The translations under genes were made by a program, and so were the position numbers. This document shows, piece after piece, positions 1-7,305 of a stretch of DNA of 22,076 nt. Location of the stretch: positions 1 to 22,076 of the forward strand of contig CAZYYO010000042.1 in the NCBI GenBank assembly GCA_964650965.1. The letters are read 5' to 3'. The stretch's first letter is position 1. Each line of letters starts with the position of its first letter. The stretch is from CAZYYO01 sp964650965. Its GTDB lineage: Bacteria; Bacillota; Clostridia; Lachnospirales; Lachnospiraceae. The notes beneath the pieces were generated by a model. That model searched no databases. It saw nothing but the letters and a program-made list of their open reading frames with translations, and was not told where the DNA came from.

Positions 1-82
1 AAATGCAGTAAAATCAATGCTTTGGGGCTGATTTTCTTTTAATCAGCAGACACTAGTTAAGTATTATCATACAGGAGAAGAA

Positions 83-700
83 GTGGTAAAAGCAGTGGAT
101 CATACCACATTAAATATCGAAAGAGGAAAATTTACAGCAATCATTGGCCGCTCGGGCTCTGGAAAATCAACACTCCTTCATTTGATTGGAGGACTTGATT
201 GCCCGGATTCGGGAAAAGTATGGATTGAAGGGGAAGATATTTATCAGCTGAAGAGAGATGATTTGGCTAAGTTTCGAAGAAAGAAAATTGGGTTTGTCTT
301 TCAGGATTTTAACTTAATTCCATCCCTTACGGTATGGGAAAACGTAGTGCTTCCCTTGGGTTTAGATGGAAGGAAAGTAGAAGAAAAAGAAGTGATGAAT
401 ATTTTACAGGTGATTGGACTGGAAAATAAGAAGGATGCGCTTCCTGCAACACTATCAGGGGGACAAAAACAACGATGTGCCATTGCACGTGCACTTGCTT
501 CTAAGCCAGCCATTATACTTGCAGATGAACCAACTGGAAATTTGGATTCTCAGACGGAACTAGAAGTAATGAATTTGCTTAAAAAATGTGTGACAGAGTT
601 TGGACAGACCATGGTGATGATTACCCATGATGATACCATTGCACAAATGGCAGATGTTGTTATTTTAGTGGAAGATGGTAAGGTGGTGAGTCATTCATGA
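83..700 (+). CDS. ABC transporter ATP-binding protein (FtsE/MacB/BceA-like), N-terminus probably lost
   Basis: ATPase subunit of an FtsX-type exporter, acting at the inner face of the membrane with the permease encoded next. Of 205 residues, Walker A GRSGSGKST is at 22-30, the Q-loop near 74, signature LSGGQ at 124-128, Walker B IILADEP at 144-150 and the switch histidine at 182, so the catalytic core is complete. The only start in frame is GTG at 83, with GGAG five bases before it. However, the frame is open back to a stop at 29-31, and the codons just upstream read KYYHTGEE, which looks like the conserved first strand and A-loop of this family. No ATG, GTG or TTG lies in that stretch. The gene may therefore be 5'-truncated, or start non-canonically. 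It overlaps the permease by ATGA (697-700). Family assignment is firm; substrate is unknown (peptide antibiotic or lipid export is typical). Confidence 0.88.
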   Translation: MVKAVDHTTLNIERGKFTAIIGRSGSGKSTLLHLIGGLDCPDSGKVWIEGEDIYQLKRDDLAKFRRKKIGFVFQDFNLIPSLTVWENVVLPLGLDGRKVEEKEVMNILQVIGLENKKDALPATLSGGQKQRCAIARALASKPAIILADEPTGNLDSQTELEVMNLLKKCVTEFGQTMVMITHDDTIAQMADVVILVEDGKVVSHS

Positions 701-2373
701 AGATGGAACTTAGAATTGCATTATCAAACATGAAATATTATAAGAATAAAAATATATTAATTGGCATTGCAATTGTGTTAACCAGCTTTCTTTTGTTTCT
801 GGTTCCAACCATTGGATTAGATATGATGAATTCGCAATTTGCAGCAGTGAATGAAATCTATCCAACCTGGCATGCTCTCTTTCGTGATGTTGATGAAAAA
901 ACCGCTTATAAATTGGAACATCATCATAATGTGACAGAATATGGATTACGCAGTGACCTTGGCTTTATTGTAGATGACAATGCAGACACCAGCCTTATGT
1001 ATATGGATCAGTCTGCAATGGATTTATATCGGGTTTCTTTAGAGCAGGGAACAATGCCTAAGCTTGCAAATGAAATCGTAGTATCGAAAGGCATGTTGAA
1101 ATCTTTAGGAATAGAAGCATCCGTAGGAGATACCATTTCCTTGCCATACCAAGTTTATGAAGAAGGACAATTAGGATACAAGAAAACAAAAGATTTTACG
1201 ATTTCTGGAATGCTGGCGGATAGCAAAGAAGCTGCAGAGCAAAAGATTTTTTCAGCTTTTGTGTCAAAAAAATTTATGGAAGAGGAAATTCCAGAGGATG
1301 AAATTAGGTATCGGTTTTTATTTCGCATCGCAGCAGAGCAAAATACAAATACAGATCAAATAAAAGAAAAAATCAATGATTTAGCAAATCAATTTCAGAT
1401 AAAGGAAGACAATATTAGAATCAATGATGATTATTTAATGGCCAATTATGTGGACCCATCCATTCGTCCTGCAATCATTATGATAATGGCAATTATCATA
1501 CTTGCCGGTATCATTACCATTTATAGTATTTATTATGTTAATATCCCGGAACGTGTTCAGGAATTTGGAAGATTAAAATCGATTGGTGCTACCAAAGTTC
1601 AGATTCGAAAAATTGTGTTATTGGAAGGATTTGGAATTTCCTGTATCGCTATCCCTTTTGGACTTTTATTAGGTACGATACTTACAAAAGTAATTTTAAC
1701 AGGATTATTTCATATTTACAGCAACGATAATGCTTTAATGTCTACGATAGAAGCATTGGTTCGTCAAGGGAAGATATCGTTTTTCATACCAGGTATTTAT
1801 TTCCTTGCTATTGTAATCACATTAGTTACAGTCTATTTATCATTATTAAAACCAATGTCAATCGCAGCAAAAATATCCGAAATCGATGCAATGCACTATG
1901 GTCACAGTCAAGATTCAAAGAAACGGAATAAAAAATCGTCGCGAAAAAGCAGTTTAAATATCACTATTGGTGGTCTTTCTAGGATTTATCTATTAGGAAA
2001 TAAAAAGAACAGCATGATTACAATATTGTCTATGAGTATGACGGGTATTTTTATCATGGTAATTGCTACGGTACTTTCTTGTGCAAATCCAAGAGAAAGC
2101 GCCAACAGTTCTATGATTGGACAATATCAGATTAGCATTGATGTAGAAACCGGTAATAAAGAGCATCCGGAAAAAGAATGGGATCAAATAATTTTTAATA
2201 ATTCATTAACGGATGAATTAAAATCACAGATAGAAAATGTTGATGGCGTTACGTCCGTCTCTTGCTTTAATGCAGTGCGTACACAGTCTGATTATTTCGT
2301 AGATGATGTTCAGTCTATCGGAGGAATTCCAAGAGAATATAAAGATGAATTACTAGATGGAATAATTGAATGA
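697..2373 (+). CDS. FtsX-type permease, N-terminal fragment as read
   Basis: This is the product if translation stops at the TGA: 558 residues with the first FtsX unit complete and only the first membrane segment of the second. The ATG at 697 overlaps the ATPase stop codon, which fixes the start by translational coupling. A one-unit permease could insert in the membrane, but transporters of this architecture normally need both units, so activity is doubtful. Confidence 0.6.
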   Translation: MKMELRIALSNMKYYKNKNILIGIAIVLTSFLLFLVPTIGLDMMNSQFAAVNEIYPTWHALFRDVDEKTAYKLEHHHNVTEYGLRSDLGFIVDDNADTSLMYMDQSAMDLYRVSLEQGTMPKLANEIVVSKGMLKSLGIEASVGDTISLPYQVYEEGQLGYKKTKDFTISGMLADSKEAAEQKIFSAFVSKKFMEEEIPEDEIRYRFLFRIAAEQNTNTDQIKEKINDLANQFQIKEDNIRINDDYLMANYVDPSIRPAIIMIMAIIILAGIITIYSIYYVNIPERVQEFGRLKSIGATKVQIRKIVLLEGFGISCIAIPFGLLLGTILTKVILTGLFHIYSNDNALMSTIEALVRQGKISFFIPGIYFLAIVITLVTVYLSLLKPMSIAAKISEIDAMHYGHSQDSKKRNKKSSRKSSLNITIGGLSRIYLLGNKKNSMITILSMSMTGIFIMVIATVLSCANPRESANSSMIGQYQISIDVETGNKEHPEKEWDQIIFNNSLTDELKSQIENVDGVTSVSCFNAVRTQSDYFVDDVQSIGGIPREYKDELLDGIIE

Positions 2374-2409
2374 GATGTTACGATTGATGAATTAGAAAAC
2401 AGTAACAAG

Positions 2410-3165
2410 GTGATTGTGGATAAAAATTTATTGCACTGGTATCCGGACCTTAAGATTGGAGATAAAATTGATTTGGCCATATTAGATGGTACCAATCACA
2501 ACGAAATTCAGGTGGAGGTTGCAGCGATTGGAGATTATCCCATTGGACTGTCAAACTATAACTATTTACTGACAACTTATGAAAAAGTGCAGAAAATATG
2601 TAAGGAAAATGTAAATGAATCCTATATCATTTCTGCAGACAAAGATTATGATGAAGCAACAGAAAAAGCGTTACAAGCATTCATAGAGGATAACGATTTA
2701 TTAGAAATGGAAACTTGGAAAGAGCAGTATGACAATTGGAAATCAGGTATGGTATTTACCAGTGCGGCATGTTATGCTTTTCTTGGAATTATTGCAGCAA
2801 TTTGTGTAATGAATATGCTAAATACCATGATTAATAGCGTACATGTTAGAAAAAAAGAAATTGGTATGATGCAGGCTATGGGTATGACAGAACGCCAATT
2901 AGTAGGAATGCTGCAGCAGGAAGGGATGTTTTATACCGTAGGAACCCTGTTCGTTTCTGTGGGCGTTGGAAGTCTCATAGGATATCCGATTTATTTATGG
3001 GCAAAATGGGAAGCAATTTTTAATATCAGCGAATATCATTATCCATGGAAAGCAGCGATTATCATTGCAATTGTTCTTGTGTTGATTCAAACGATTCTCT
3101 CCTTTACACTTGGGAAATCAGTGAAGAAGGAATCTATTATTGAGAGAATTCGATTTAGTGAGTAG
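2410..3165 (+). CDS. FtsX-type permease, C-terminal fragment downstream of the TGA
   Basis: Continuation of the permease in the same frame after the stop: the end of the second outer domain followed by three membrane segments and the second FtsX motif (VRKKEIGMMQAMGMTERQL). The first possible start after the stop is GTG at 2410. No Shine-Dalgarno sequence is visible before it, so independent translation is unlikely. It is best read as the distal part of the interrupted gene. Confidence 0.5.
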   Translation: MIVDKNLLHWYPDLKIGDKIDLAILDGTNHNEIQVEVAAIGDYPIGLSNYNYLLTTYEKVQKICKENVNESYIISADKDYDEATEKALQAFIEDNDLLEMETWKEQYDNWKSGMVFTSAACYAFLGIIAAICVMNMLNTMINSVHVRKKEIGMMQAMGMTERQLVGMLQQEGMFYTVGTLFVSVGVGSLIGYPIYLWAKWEAIFNISEYHYPWKAAIIIAIVLVLIQTILSFTLGKSVKKESIIERIRFSE

Positions 3166-3238
3166 GAATCATTAGTGATATGTAAGTTATGGAAATTAAT
3201 GCAGAAAGAGGAAATTATATAAATCCTATTATCAGTGG

Positions 3239-3259
3239 AACCCGCTTCGGCGGGTTTTT
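3239..3259 (+). terminator. Rho-independent terminator after the ABC operon
   Basis: Perfect 7-bp stem AACCCGC/GCGGGTT closed by a C(TTCG)G tetraloop, an exceptionally stable loop, running into five T. It separates the ABC operon from the sigma factor operon. The rest of the 3166-3358 gap holds the sigma factor promoter. Confidence 0.9.
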
Positions 3260-3292
3260 CACGTGGTAGAAATATAATTTGTAAATAATGAT

Positions 3293-3319
3293 TGAAACTT
3301 TTTCATTATTCCTATGGTC
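3293..3319 (+). promoter_or_regulatory. ECF-type promoter of the sigma/anti-sigma operon
   Basis: TGAAAC at 3293-3298, then 17 bases, then GGTC at 3316-3319. This matches the pattern of ECF sigma promoters in Firmicutes (TGAAAC, 16-17 bases, CGTC/CGTA). The start of transcription would fall near 3326, about 33 bases before the sigma factor ATG. No good sigma-A hexamers were seen here. Self-activation by the encoded sigma factor is inferred. Confidence 0.65.
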
Positions 3320-3358
3320 TAATAAGTATAGAACAAAAAAACAAAGGAGCCATCCAAG

Positions 3359-3859
3359 ATGGAAGAGAAGGAATCACAAAGAAAATATCATAAAGTAGAA
3401 CAGGTAGATATTGTGGAAGCAGTTCTTCTTGAACATTACGACAAGTATTACCGTATTGCCTTTCAATACATGGGAAATAAGGAAGATGCTTTAGACGTGG
3501 TTCAGGAAAGTGTATACAAGGCAATCGTTTATAGCAGCAAGCTTAAACAGACGGAGTATGCGGATACATGGATATGTCGAATTGTTATTAATGAAGCTAA
3601 AACCCAGCTAAGTAAAAAAAAGAGGGAAATAGGGAATGATTTTCCAGAGGAAGAGGCTGCAAATGACATTTATCAAGATATGGATTTGCAGCGAGCGATG
3701 GATCATCTTTCTCAGGAAGAACGTCTTTTAATACAACTGCATTATTACGAGGATATGACACTTGCAGATGTGGCGAGAACCTTAGAAATGAATGTAAATA
3801 CAGTAAAGACAAAGATATACCGAACGCTGGATAAATTAGGACTGGAAATGAAGGAATGA
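3359..3859 (+). CDS. sigV: ECF RNA polymerase sigma factor, SigV-type
   Basis: Extracytoplasmic-function sigma factor of 166 residues, usual length for the group. Region 2 spans about 25-90 (core-binding and -10 recognition; EDALDVVQESVYKAI at 42-56). Region 4 spans about 112-164 with the helix-turn-helix TLADVARTLEMNVNTVKTKIY recognising the -35. AAGGAG lies nine bases before the ATG. The next gene encodes an RsiV-type anti-sigma factor, and this pairing is what supports the name SigV: in Bacillus subtilis and Clostridioides difficile SigV answers lysozyme and controls envelope modification. Lysozyme response here is inferred from the family. The usual target oatA is not in this window. Confidence 0.82.
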   Translation: MEEKESQRKYHKVEQVDIVEAVLLEHYDKYYRIAFQYMGNKEDALDVVQESVYKAIVYSSKLKQTEYADTWICRIVINEAKTQLSKKKREIGNDFPEEEAANDIYQDMDLQRAMDHLSQEERLLIQLHYYEDMTLADVARTLEMNVNTVKTKIYRTLDKLGLEMKE

Positions 3860-3893
3860 TATCTGTATTAGAATAGGAAATGGAGGAGAAATC

Positions 3894-4784
3894 ATGGATA
3901 AGCAACGGAATGAAAACCGAGAACAGGAGTTTTTGGAAGGAAAGGAGAAGTATTTAGATACGCCACTTCCAGAGGAATTAGCAGACAGAGTAACTTATAG
4001 TATGAAGCAGGGGGAACATGATATGAAGAAATCAGGAACATTTAAAATCATTGGAAGAATTGGAATGGGAGTTGCAGCAGCACTGGCCTTATTTATTGCA
4101 TTGCCCAATGTAAATGGAAATATTGCCTATGCCATGTCCAATGCGCCGGTAATTGGAAATCTGGCTAAAGCCGTGACTTTCCGGGAATATCACTATGATG
4201 ATGGAGATAGATATCAGGCGGATGTAGAGGTTCCAAAGCTGGTTACAGAGGATGGAAGTACCAGTGAAGATATGGATCATATTAATTTGGATATGGATGC
4301 TATTACAGAAGAAGCCATTGCTGACTTTAAGGAAAGCAGTCAAATGGGGGAAGGGTATGAGCAATTAGATATCAAGCATGAGACAGTAACAGACAATGAC
4401 AAATATCTTACCCTAAAGCTTATGGTTTACGTTGGTGCAGGAAGTGGCAGTGAGACAGATTATTATTATACTGTTAGTAAAATAACAGGGGAGAAGGTTC
4501 AGCTTTCTGATTTGTTTACTGATGGCACATATGTTGATGCAATCAGCAAAGAAATTATACGTCAGATGAAAGCCCAGATGAAGGCGAGTGACAAAGTAAC
4601 GTATTTTATCGATGGAGAAATGCCAGGCTCTGATTTTGAGCAGATTGATGACAATGCCGATTTTTATTTTAATAAAGATGGTCAGCTGGTTATCACCTTT
4701 GATGAGTATGAGGTTGCTCCCGGAAGTATGGGAACAGTGGAATTTGTGATACCTGATTCTGTCACAGGAAGTTTATATAAATAA
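3894..4784 (+). CDS. rsiV: Membrane anti-sigma factor, RsiV-type (DUF3298 domain)
   Basis: Anti-sigma factor that holds SigV at the membrane. Of 296 residues, the first 45 or so are cytoplasmic and would bind sigma. A single membrane segment runs about 50-70. It is followed by AYA at 78-80, a fitting signal-peptidase site, then the RsiV-like stretch APVIGNLAKAVTFREYHYDD (84-103). The outer domain has repeated VEVPKL-like and TYFIDGEMPGSDF elements typical of DUF4163/DUF3298 proteins. B. subtilis RsiV (about 285 residues) binds lysozyme directly and is then cut by signal peptidase and a site-2 protease. The same layout here suggests the same mode. GGAGGAG lies just before the ATG; the sigma factor stop is 34 bases upstream. 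Confidence 0.85.
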   Translation: MDKQRNENREQEFLEGKEKYLDTPLPEELADRVTYSMKQGEHDMKKSGTFKIIGRIGMGVAAALALFIALPNVNGNIAYAMSNAPVIGNLAKAVTFREYHYDDGDRYQADVEVPKLVTEDGSTSEDMDHINLDMDAITEEAIADFKESSQMGEGYEQLDIKHETVTDNDKYLTLKLMVYVGAGSGSETDYYYTVSKITGEKVQLSDLFTDGTYVDAISKEIIRQMKAQMKASDKVTYFIDGEMPGSDFEQIDDNADFYFNKDGQLVITFDEYEVAPGSMGTVEFVIPDSVTGSLYK

Positions 4785-4805
4785 TCGTATATTTGGTAAG
4801 AATAG

Positions 4806-4837
4806 ACTCCTGCGGGTTTAAAGCGCGCAGGAGTTTT
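4806..4837 (+). terminator. Rho-independent terminator after rsiV
   Basis: Perfect 9-bp stem ACTCCTGCG/CGCAGGAGT with an 11-base loop, running into TTTT. It ends the sigma/anti-sigma operon and isolates the toxin-antitoxin pair that follows. Confidence 0.88.
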
Positions 4838-4852
4838 ATGTTGAAAAAAGGA

Positions 4853-4881
4853 TTGATACATCACAAAAAAACGTATATACT
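4853..4881 (+). promoter_or_regulatory. Sigma-A promoter of the toxin-antitoxin pair
   Basis: TTGATA at 4853-4858, exactly 17 bases, TATACT at 4876-4881: a near-consensus housekeeping promoter placed right after the rsiV terminator. Its -10 lies within the palindrome at 4872-4892. Confidence 0.8.
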
Positions 4882-4892
4882 ATGTATATACG
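4872..4892. promoter_or_regulatory. Probable operator: 21-bp perfect palindrome
   Basis: Arms CGTATATAC (4872-4880) and GTATATACG (4884-4892) around a TAT spacer. The palindrome covers the -10 and the likely transcription start. AbrB-fold antitoxins commonly bind such palindromes to repress their own operon, so this is the expected autoregulatory site; binding itself is inferred. Confidence 0.72.
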
Positions 4893-4908
4893 AAAGGAGA
4901 TGGAATTT

Positions 4909-5151
4909 ATGGTAGCACAAGTTAAAGCATGGGGAAATGGACAAGGAGTAAGATTTTCAAAAGAGTTATTAGATACCATAGGCGTTCATGTTGATGAATT
5001 TTTAGATGTTGAGGTAAAAGATGGATGTCTTATATTATCCAAGACGTTTAGGCATAAGACACTAGAGGAGAGAGCTGCAGAAGTTGAAGACCAAGTTGGT
5101 CCTTATGAAGAGTTTGCATGGGGAACAGCAGAAGGAAGGGAGCAATGGTAG
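4909..5151 (+). CDS. MazE-like antitoxin (SpoVT/AbrB fold)
   Basis: Small antitoxin of 80 residues. The N-terminus AQVKAWGNGQGVRFSKELL is the AbrB/MazE swapped-hairpin DNA-binding motif. The acidic tail, ending EEFAWGTAEGREQW, resembles the disordered segment by which MazE wraps its toxin. An upstream in-frame ATG at 4882 exists but lies inside the promoter palindrome. The ATG at 4909, nine bases after AAAGGAG (4893-4899), is the right start. The toxin gene begins three bases after the stop, so the two are translated together. Confidence 0.85.
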   Translation: MVAQVKAWGNGQGVRFSKELLDTIGVHVDEFLDVEVKDGCLILSKTFRHKTLEERAAEVEDQVGPYEEFAWGTAEGREQW

Positions 5152-5154
5152 AAA

Positions 5155-5472
5155 ATGGTGAATGAAATAACCCAGGGAGATATTCTATCCATTGAAAGGA
5201 TTAATACACCAGTATTAGTTGTAAGTAAGACATTCTTTAATAAATCAGAACAAATCATTGCGTGTCCTATCATGTTAAAATCTTTTGAAGATCCGTTGCA
5301 TATATCTATTGAGACAAAAGACATTCAAGGTTATGTTTTATGTGAACAAATGAAATTGTTAGATTTAAGAGTAAGAGGATATAAGAAAATTTCTGAGTTA
5401 CCAATGGAAGAAATCATGAATATTACAGATGCGATTCAAAGTATATTTGATTACTATCCCTTTGGAAAATAA
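5155..5472 (+). CDS. MazF/PemK-like toxin, divergent active site
   Basis: 105-residue protein with the SH3-like barrel pattern of the PemK/MazF mRNA interferases: QGDILSIE (7-14), PVLVVSKTFFN (19-29), IIACPI (34-39), GYVLCEQMKLLDL (59-71) and a C-terminal helix ending DAIQSIFDY. Partner and gene order support the call. Canonical MazF enzymes have an Arg directly before the PVLV strand and a Thr after the IVA-I strand. Here these positions read Thr18 and about Met40. It may therefore use other residues, cleave poorly, or act differently. Related diverged members exist in Lachnospiraceae as far as I recall. No terminator is visible after the stop. Confidence 0.78.
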   Translation: MVNEITQGDILSIERINTPVLVVSKTFFNKSEQIIACPIMLKSFEDPLHISIETKDIQGYVLCEQMKLLDLRVRGYKKISELPMEEIMNITDAIQSIFDYYPFGK

Positions 5473-5520
5473 ATTTTAATTAGAGTTATCATATACAATG
5501 CATGAAAGGATTAGGAGAAG

Positions 5521-7197
5521 ATGATTCAGTTAGCAAGAATTTTTGGGAACAACATGATATTACAGAGAAATGTTCCAGTGTTATTTTGGGGAGTTAATGA
5601 TGGAGGCGATATCGGCAATGTAAGCCTGAAGTTAAATGGGGAAGAACTAGATACTATCGTAATTCCAGCGGGAGAGTTTTCCTTTTATTTCCCAGAACAG
5701 GAAGCGATGGAAAACGTGGAGATTTCAATTGGAGATATTACTTTTTCCAATGTAGACTTTGGAGAAATCTGGATTGCAGGTGGACAAAGTAATATGGAAT
5801 ATGCCCTAGAATATGACAGAGATGCCGAAGGGGCCATTGCTGAAGCAGATGATGAGCATTTTAGAATGTATACGGTGGGGCAGTATTCATATGCAGGACA
5901 GAGAGAAGAAGGATACAAGGCATGGAATCCATGGGATGAGTGGCTGGATTTTAAACCGGAAAATGCAGGCCGCATGTCTGCTATTGGAGTTTATTTTGCC
6001 AAGGAATTAAGAAAACAGGGAGTTCCAGTTGGAATCGTTAGCTGTAACTGGGGAGGAACCAGTGCAAGTTCCTGGATGTCAAGAGAATGCATGCTGGCAG
6101 ATCCACAGGTATCAGCATATGTAACAGAATATGATGAGATGGTTTCCAAGCTGGATATGAATCGCTATAACATGATAAAAGCCATGATTCGGCCAAGTAT
6201 GAGTACGCCAGCTTCGAGAAAAATGGATGGCTTTATTATGACACATACCATGAAACCAGAAGAAATGATGAAAGCGGTTATGGAAATGTCTACACAACAG
6301 CAATCCTCCCAAGAAGATGAGAACGAACCGCCAGAAATAAAGCAGGCAAAAGAATTTATGAAGGGGGTCAGCCAGGAAGAAATGATGATGCCAGGTCCTG
6401 GGGATGAACATGAACCAGCAGCTCTTTATGAAAATATGTTAAAAGAAATTATCGGTTTTTCCAATCGTGGTGTTTTATGGTATCAGGGGGAATCGGATGA
6501 GAGTAAAGCGGATATCTACGATAAGACCTTTACACTGATGATTGATTTTTGGAGAGAGCAGTGGAGGGAAAAGAATGCTTATCAGGAAAGAATGCCCTTT
6601 TTATTTGTTCAGCTTGCTCCATTTGGAACTTGGATGGGAAATCTTCCAGATCATTATCCTACCCTGCGTCAGAAACAGGAAGTGGTTGCTGAGAATGTAA
6701 AAGATGTATATATGGCCAGCAATTCGGACCTTGGAAATATTTATGATATTCATCCAAAAATCAAAGGGCCCCTTGGCTTTAGACTATATCTGTTAGCGGA
6801 GCGATATGTATATGGTAAAGCAATCCTTGCAGATGCACCTCGTGCGGCTTTTATGGAGCAGGTGGATGATTGTATCAGAATTCATTTTGATAATGCACAG
6901 GGGCTTCATGGTATTGCAGCTTCTTTTGAAGAATACAACGGATTTGCCCTGGCGGATATGCCAAAGGAGTACATTCCTCCCGTATTAGGACCGGTAAATG
7001 GTCTGGAAGTGATTTTGGATGGAGAGAAATTAGAGAATGCAGAATGCGGCATTGTAAATGAAGCATTAGAGATTTATTCACCCAAAATAAGAAACACGAA
7101 GAAGATTGAAGTTAATTTTGCAAAGACACCTTTTTATGAGGTAAATATCTTTAATATGGCTGAAATCCCAGTAATGCCATTTACGCTAAAAAACTAG
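5521..7197 (+). CDS. Sialate O-acetylesterase-like SGNH hydrolase
   Basis: Carbohydrate esterase of 558 residues removing O-acetyl groups from sialic acid or similar sugars. Ser90 lies in the nucleophile block AGGQSNMEYAL, GGTSASSW (178-185) supplies the oxyanion-hole glycine, RGVLWYQGESD (316-326) is a family block, and the catalytic Asp409-His411 are in DIHPK. There is no signal peptide, so it acts inside the cell on imported sugars. An N-terminal beta-domain (about 1-75) and a C-terminal one (about 440-558) flank the hydrolase. An unusual insertion-like stretch, about 218-300, is very rich in Met and Glu. The ATG follows AGGAG closely (3 bases), with AAAGGA ten bases away as an alternative. 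Natural substrate is not certain; xylan or peptidoglycan acetyl groups are alternatives. Confidence 0.85.
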   Translation: MIQLARIFGNNMILQRNVPVLFWGVNDGGDIGNVSLKLNGEELDTIVIPAGEFSFYFPEQEAMENVEISIGDITFSNVDFGEIWIAGGQSNMEYALEYDRDAEGAIAEADDEHFRMYTVGQYSYAGQREEGYKAWNPWDEWLDFKPENAGRMSAIGVYFAKELRKQGVPVGIVSCNWGGTSASSWMSRECMLADPQVSAYVTEYDEMVSKLDMNRYNMIKAMIRPSMSTPASRKMDGFIMTHTMKPEEMMKAVMEMSTQQQSSQEDENEPPEIKQAKEFMKGVSQEEMMMPGPGDEHEPAALYENMLKEIIGFSNRGVLWYQGESDESKADIYDKTFTLMIDFWREQWREKNAYQERMPFLFVQLAPFGTWMGNLPDHYPTLRQKQEVVAENVKDVYMASNSDLGNIYDIHPKIKGPLGFRLYLLAERYVYGKAILADAPRAAFMEQVDDCIRIHFDNAQGLHGIAASFEEYNGFALADMPKEYIPPVLGPVNGLEVILDGEKLENAECGIVNEALEIYSPKIRNTKKIEVNFAKTPFYEVNIFNMAEIPVMPFTLKN

Positions 7198-7246
7198 AAC
7201 CCGCCTTCTTGCAGGAAAAATGTTGCAGATGGTGTAAAATAAAACT

Positions 7247-7274
7247 TTTACAAATGATAGCTATCTGATATAAT
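7247..7274 (+). promoter_or_regulatory. Sigma-A promoter of yqhY, extended -10
   Basis: TTTACA at 7247-7252, 16 bases, TATAAT at 7269-7274 preceded by TG one base upstream (7266-7267). Transcription would start near 7281, about 25 bases before the yqhY ATG. Confidence 0.78.
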
Positions 7275-7305
7275 AGCAGTAGAATATTTTTAGGAGGAAG
7301 TTGCT

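Larger units (their letters stand above)
697..3165 (+). pseudogene. FtsX-type ABC permease interrupted by an in-frame TGA (composite gene)
   Basis: Read through one TGA at 2371-2373, this frame encodes an 822-residue two-unit FtsX permease without any other disruption. Visible parts are an N-terminal membrane segment (about 20-42), an extracytoplasmic domain (about 43-255), membrane segments near 259-281, 309-338 and 362-384, a second-unit segment near 440-462, a second extracytoplasmic domain, and three more segments in the last 150 residues. The FtsX coupling motif occurs twice: EFGRLKSIGATKVQIRK near 289 and KKEIGMMQAMGMTERQL in the distal part. The stop falls in the second outer domain and would remove the last three membrane segments. 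Protein character on both sides of the stop is unchanged, so the lesion is recent, or is a sequence error (GGA or TGG to TGA would explain it). Confidence 0.8.

Noticed and set aside
27..47. Hairpin GCTGATT/AATCAGC as a terminator before the ABC operon
   Set aside because: Neither strand has a T run after the stem, so it does not look like a Rho-independent terminator. It may only mark a junction near the damaged ATPase start.
2371..2373. TGA as a selenocysteine codon in the permease
   Set aside because: No stable hairpin follows the codon and FtsX permeases are not selenoproteins. A nonsense change or sequence error is simpler.
4882..4908. Upstream ATG for the MazE-like antitoxin
   Set aside because: It falls in the promoter palindrome, before the expected start of the transcript, and the AbrB motif fits the ATG at 4909 with its good ribosome site.
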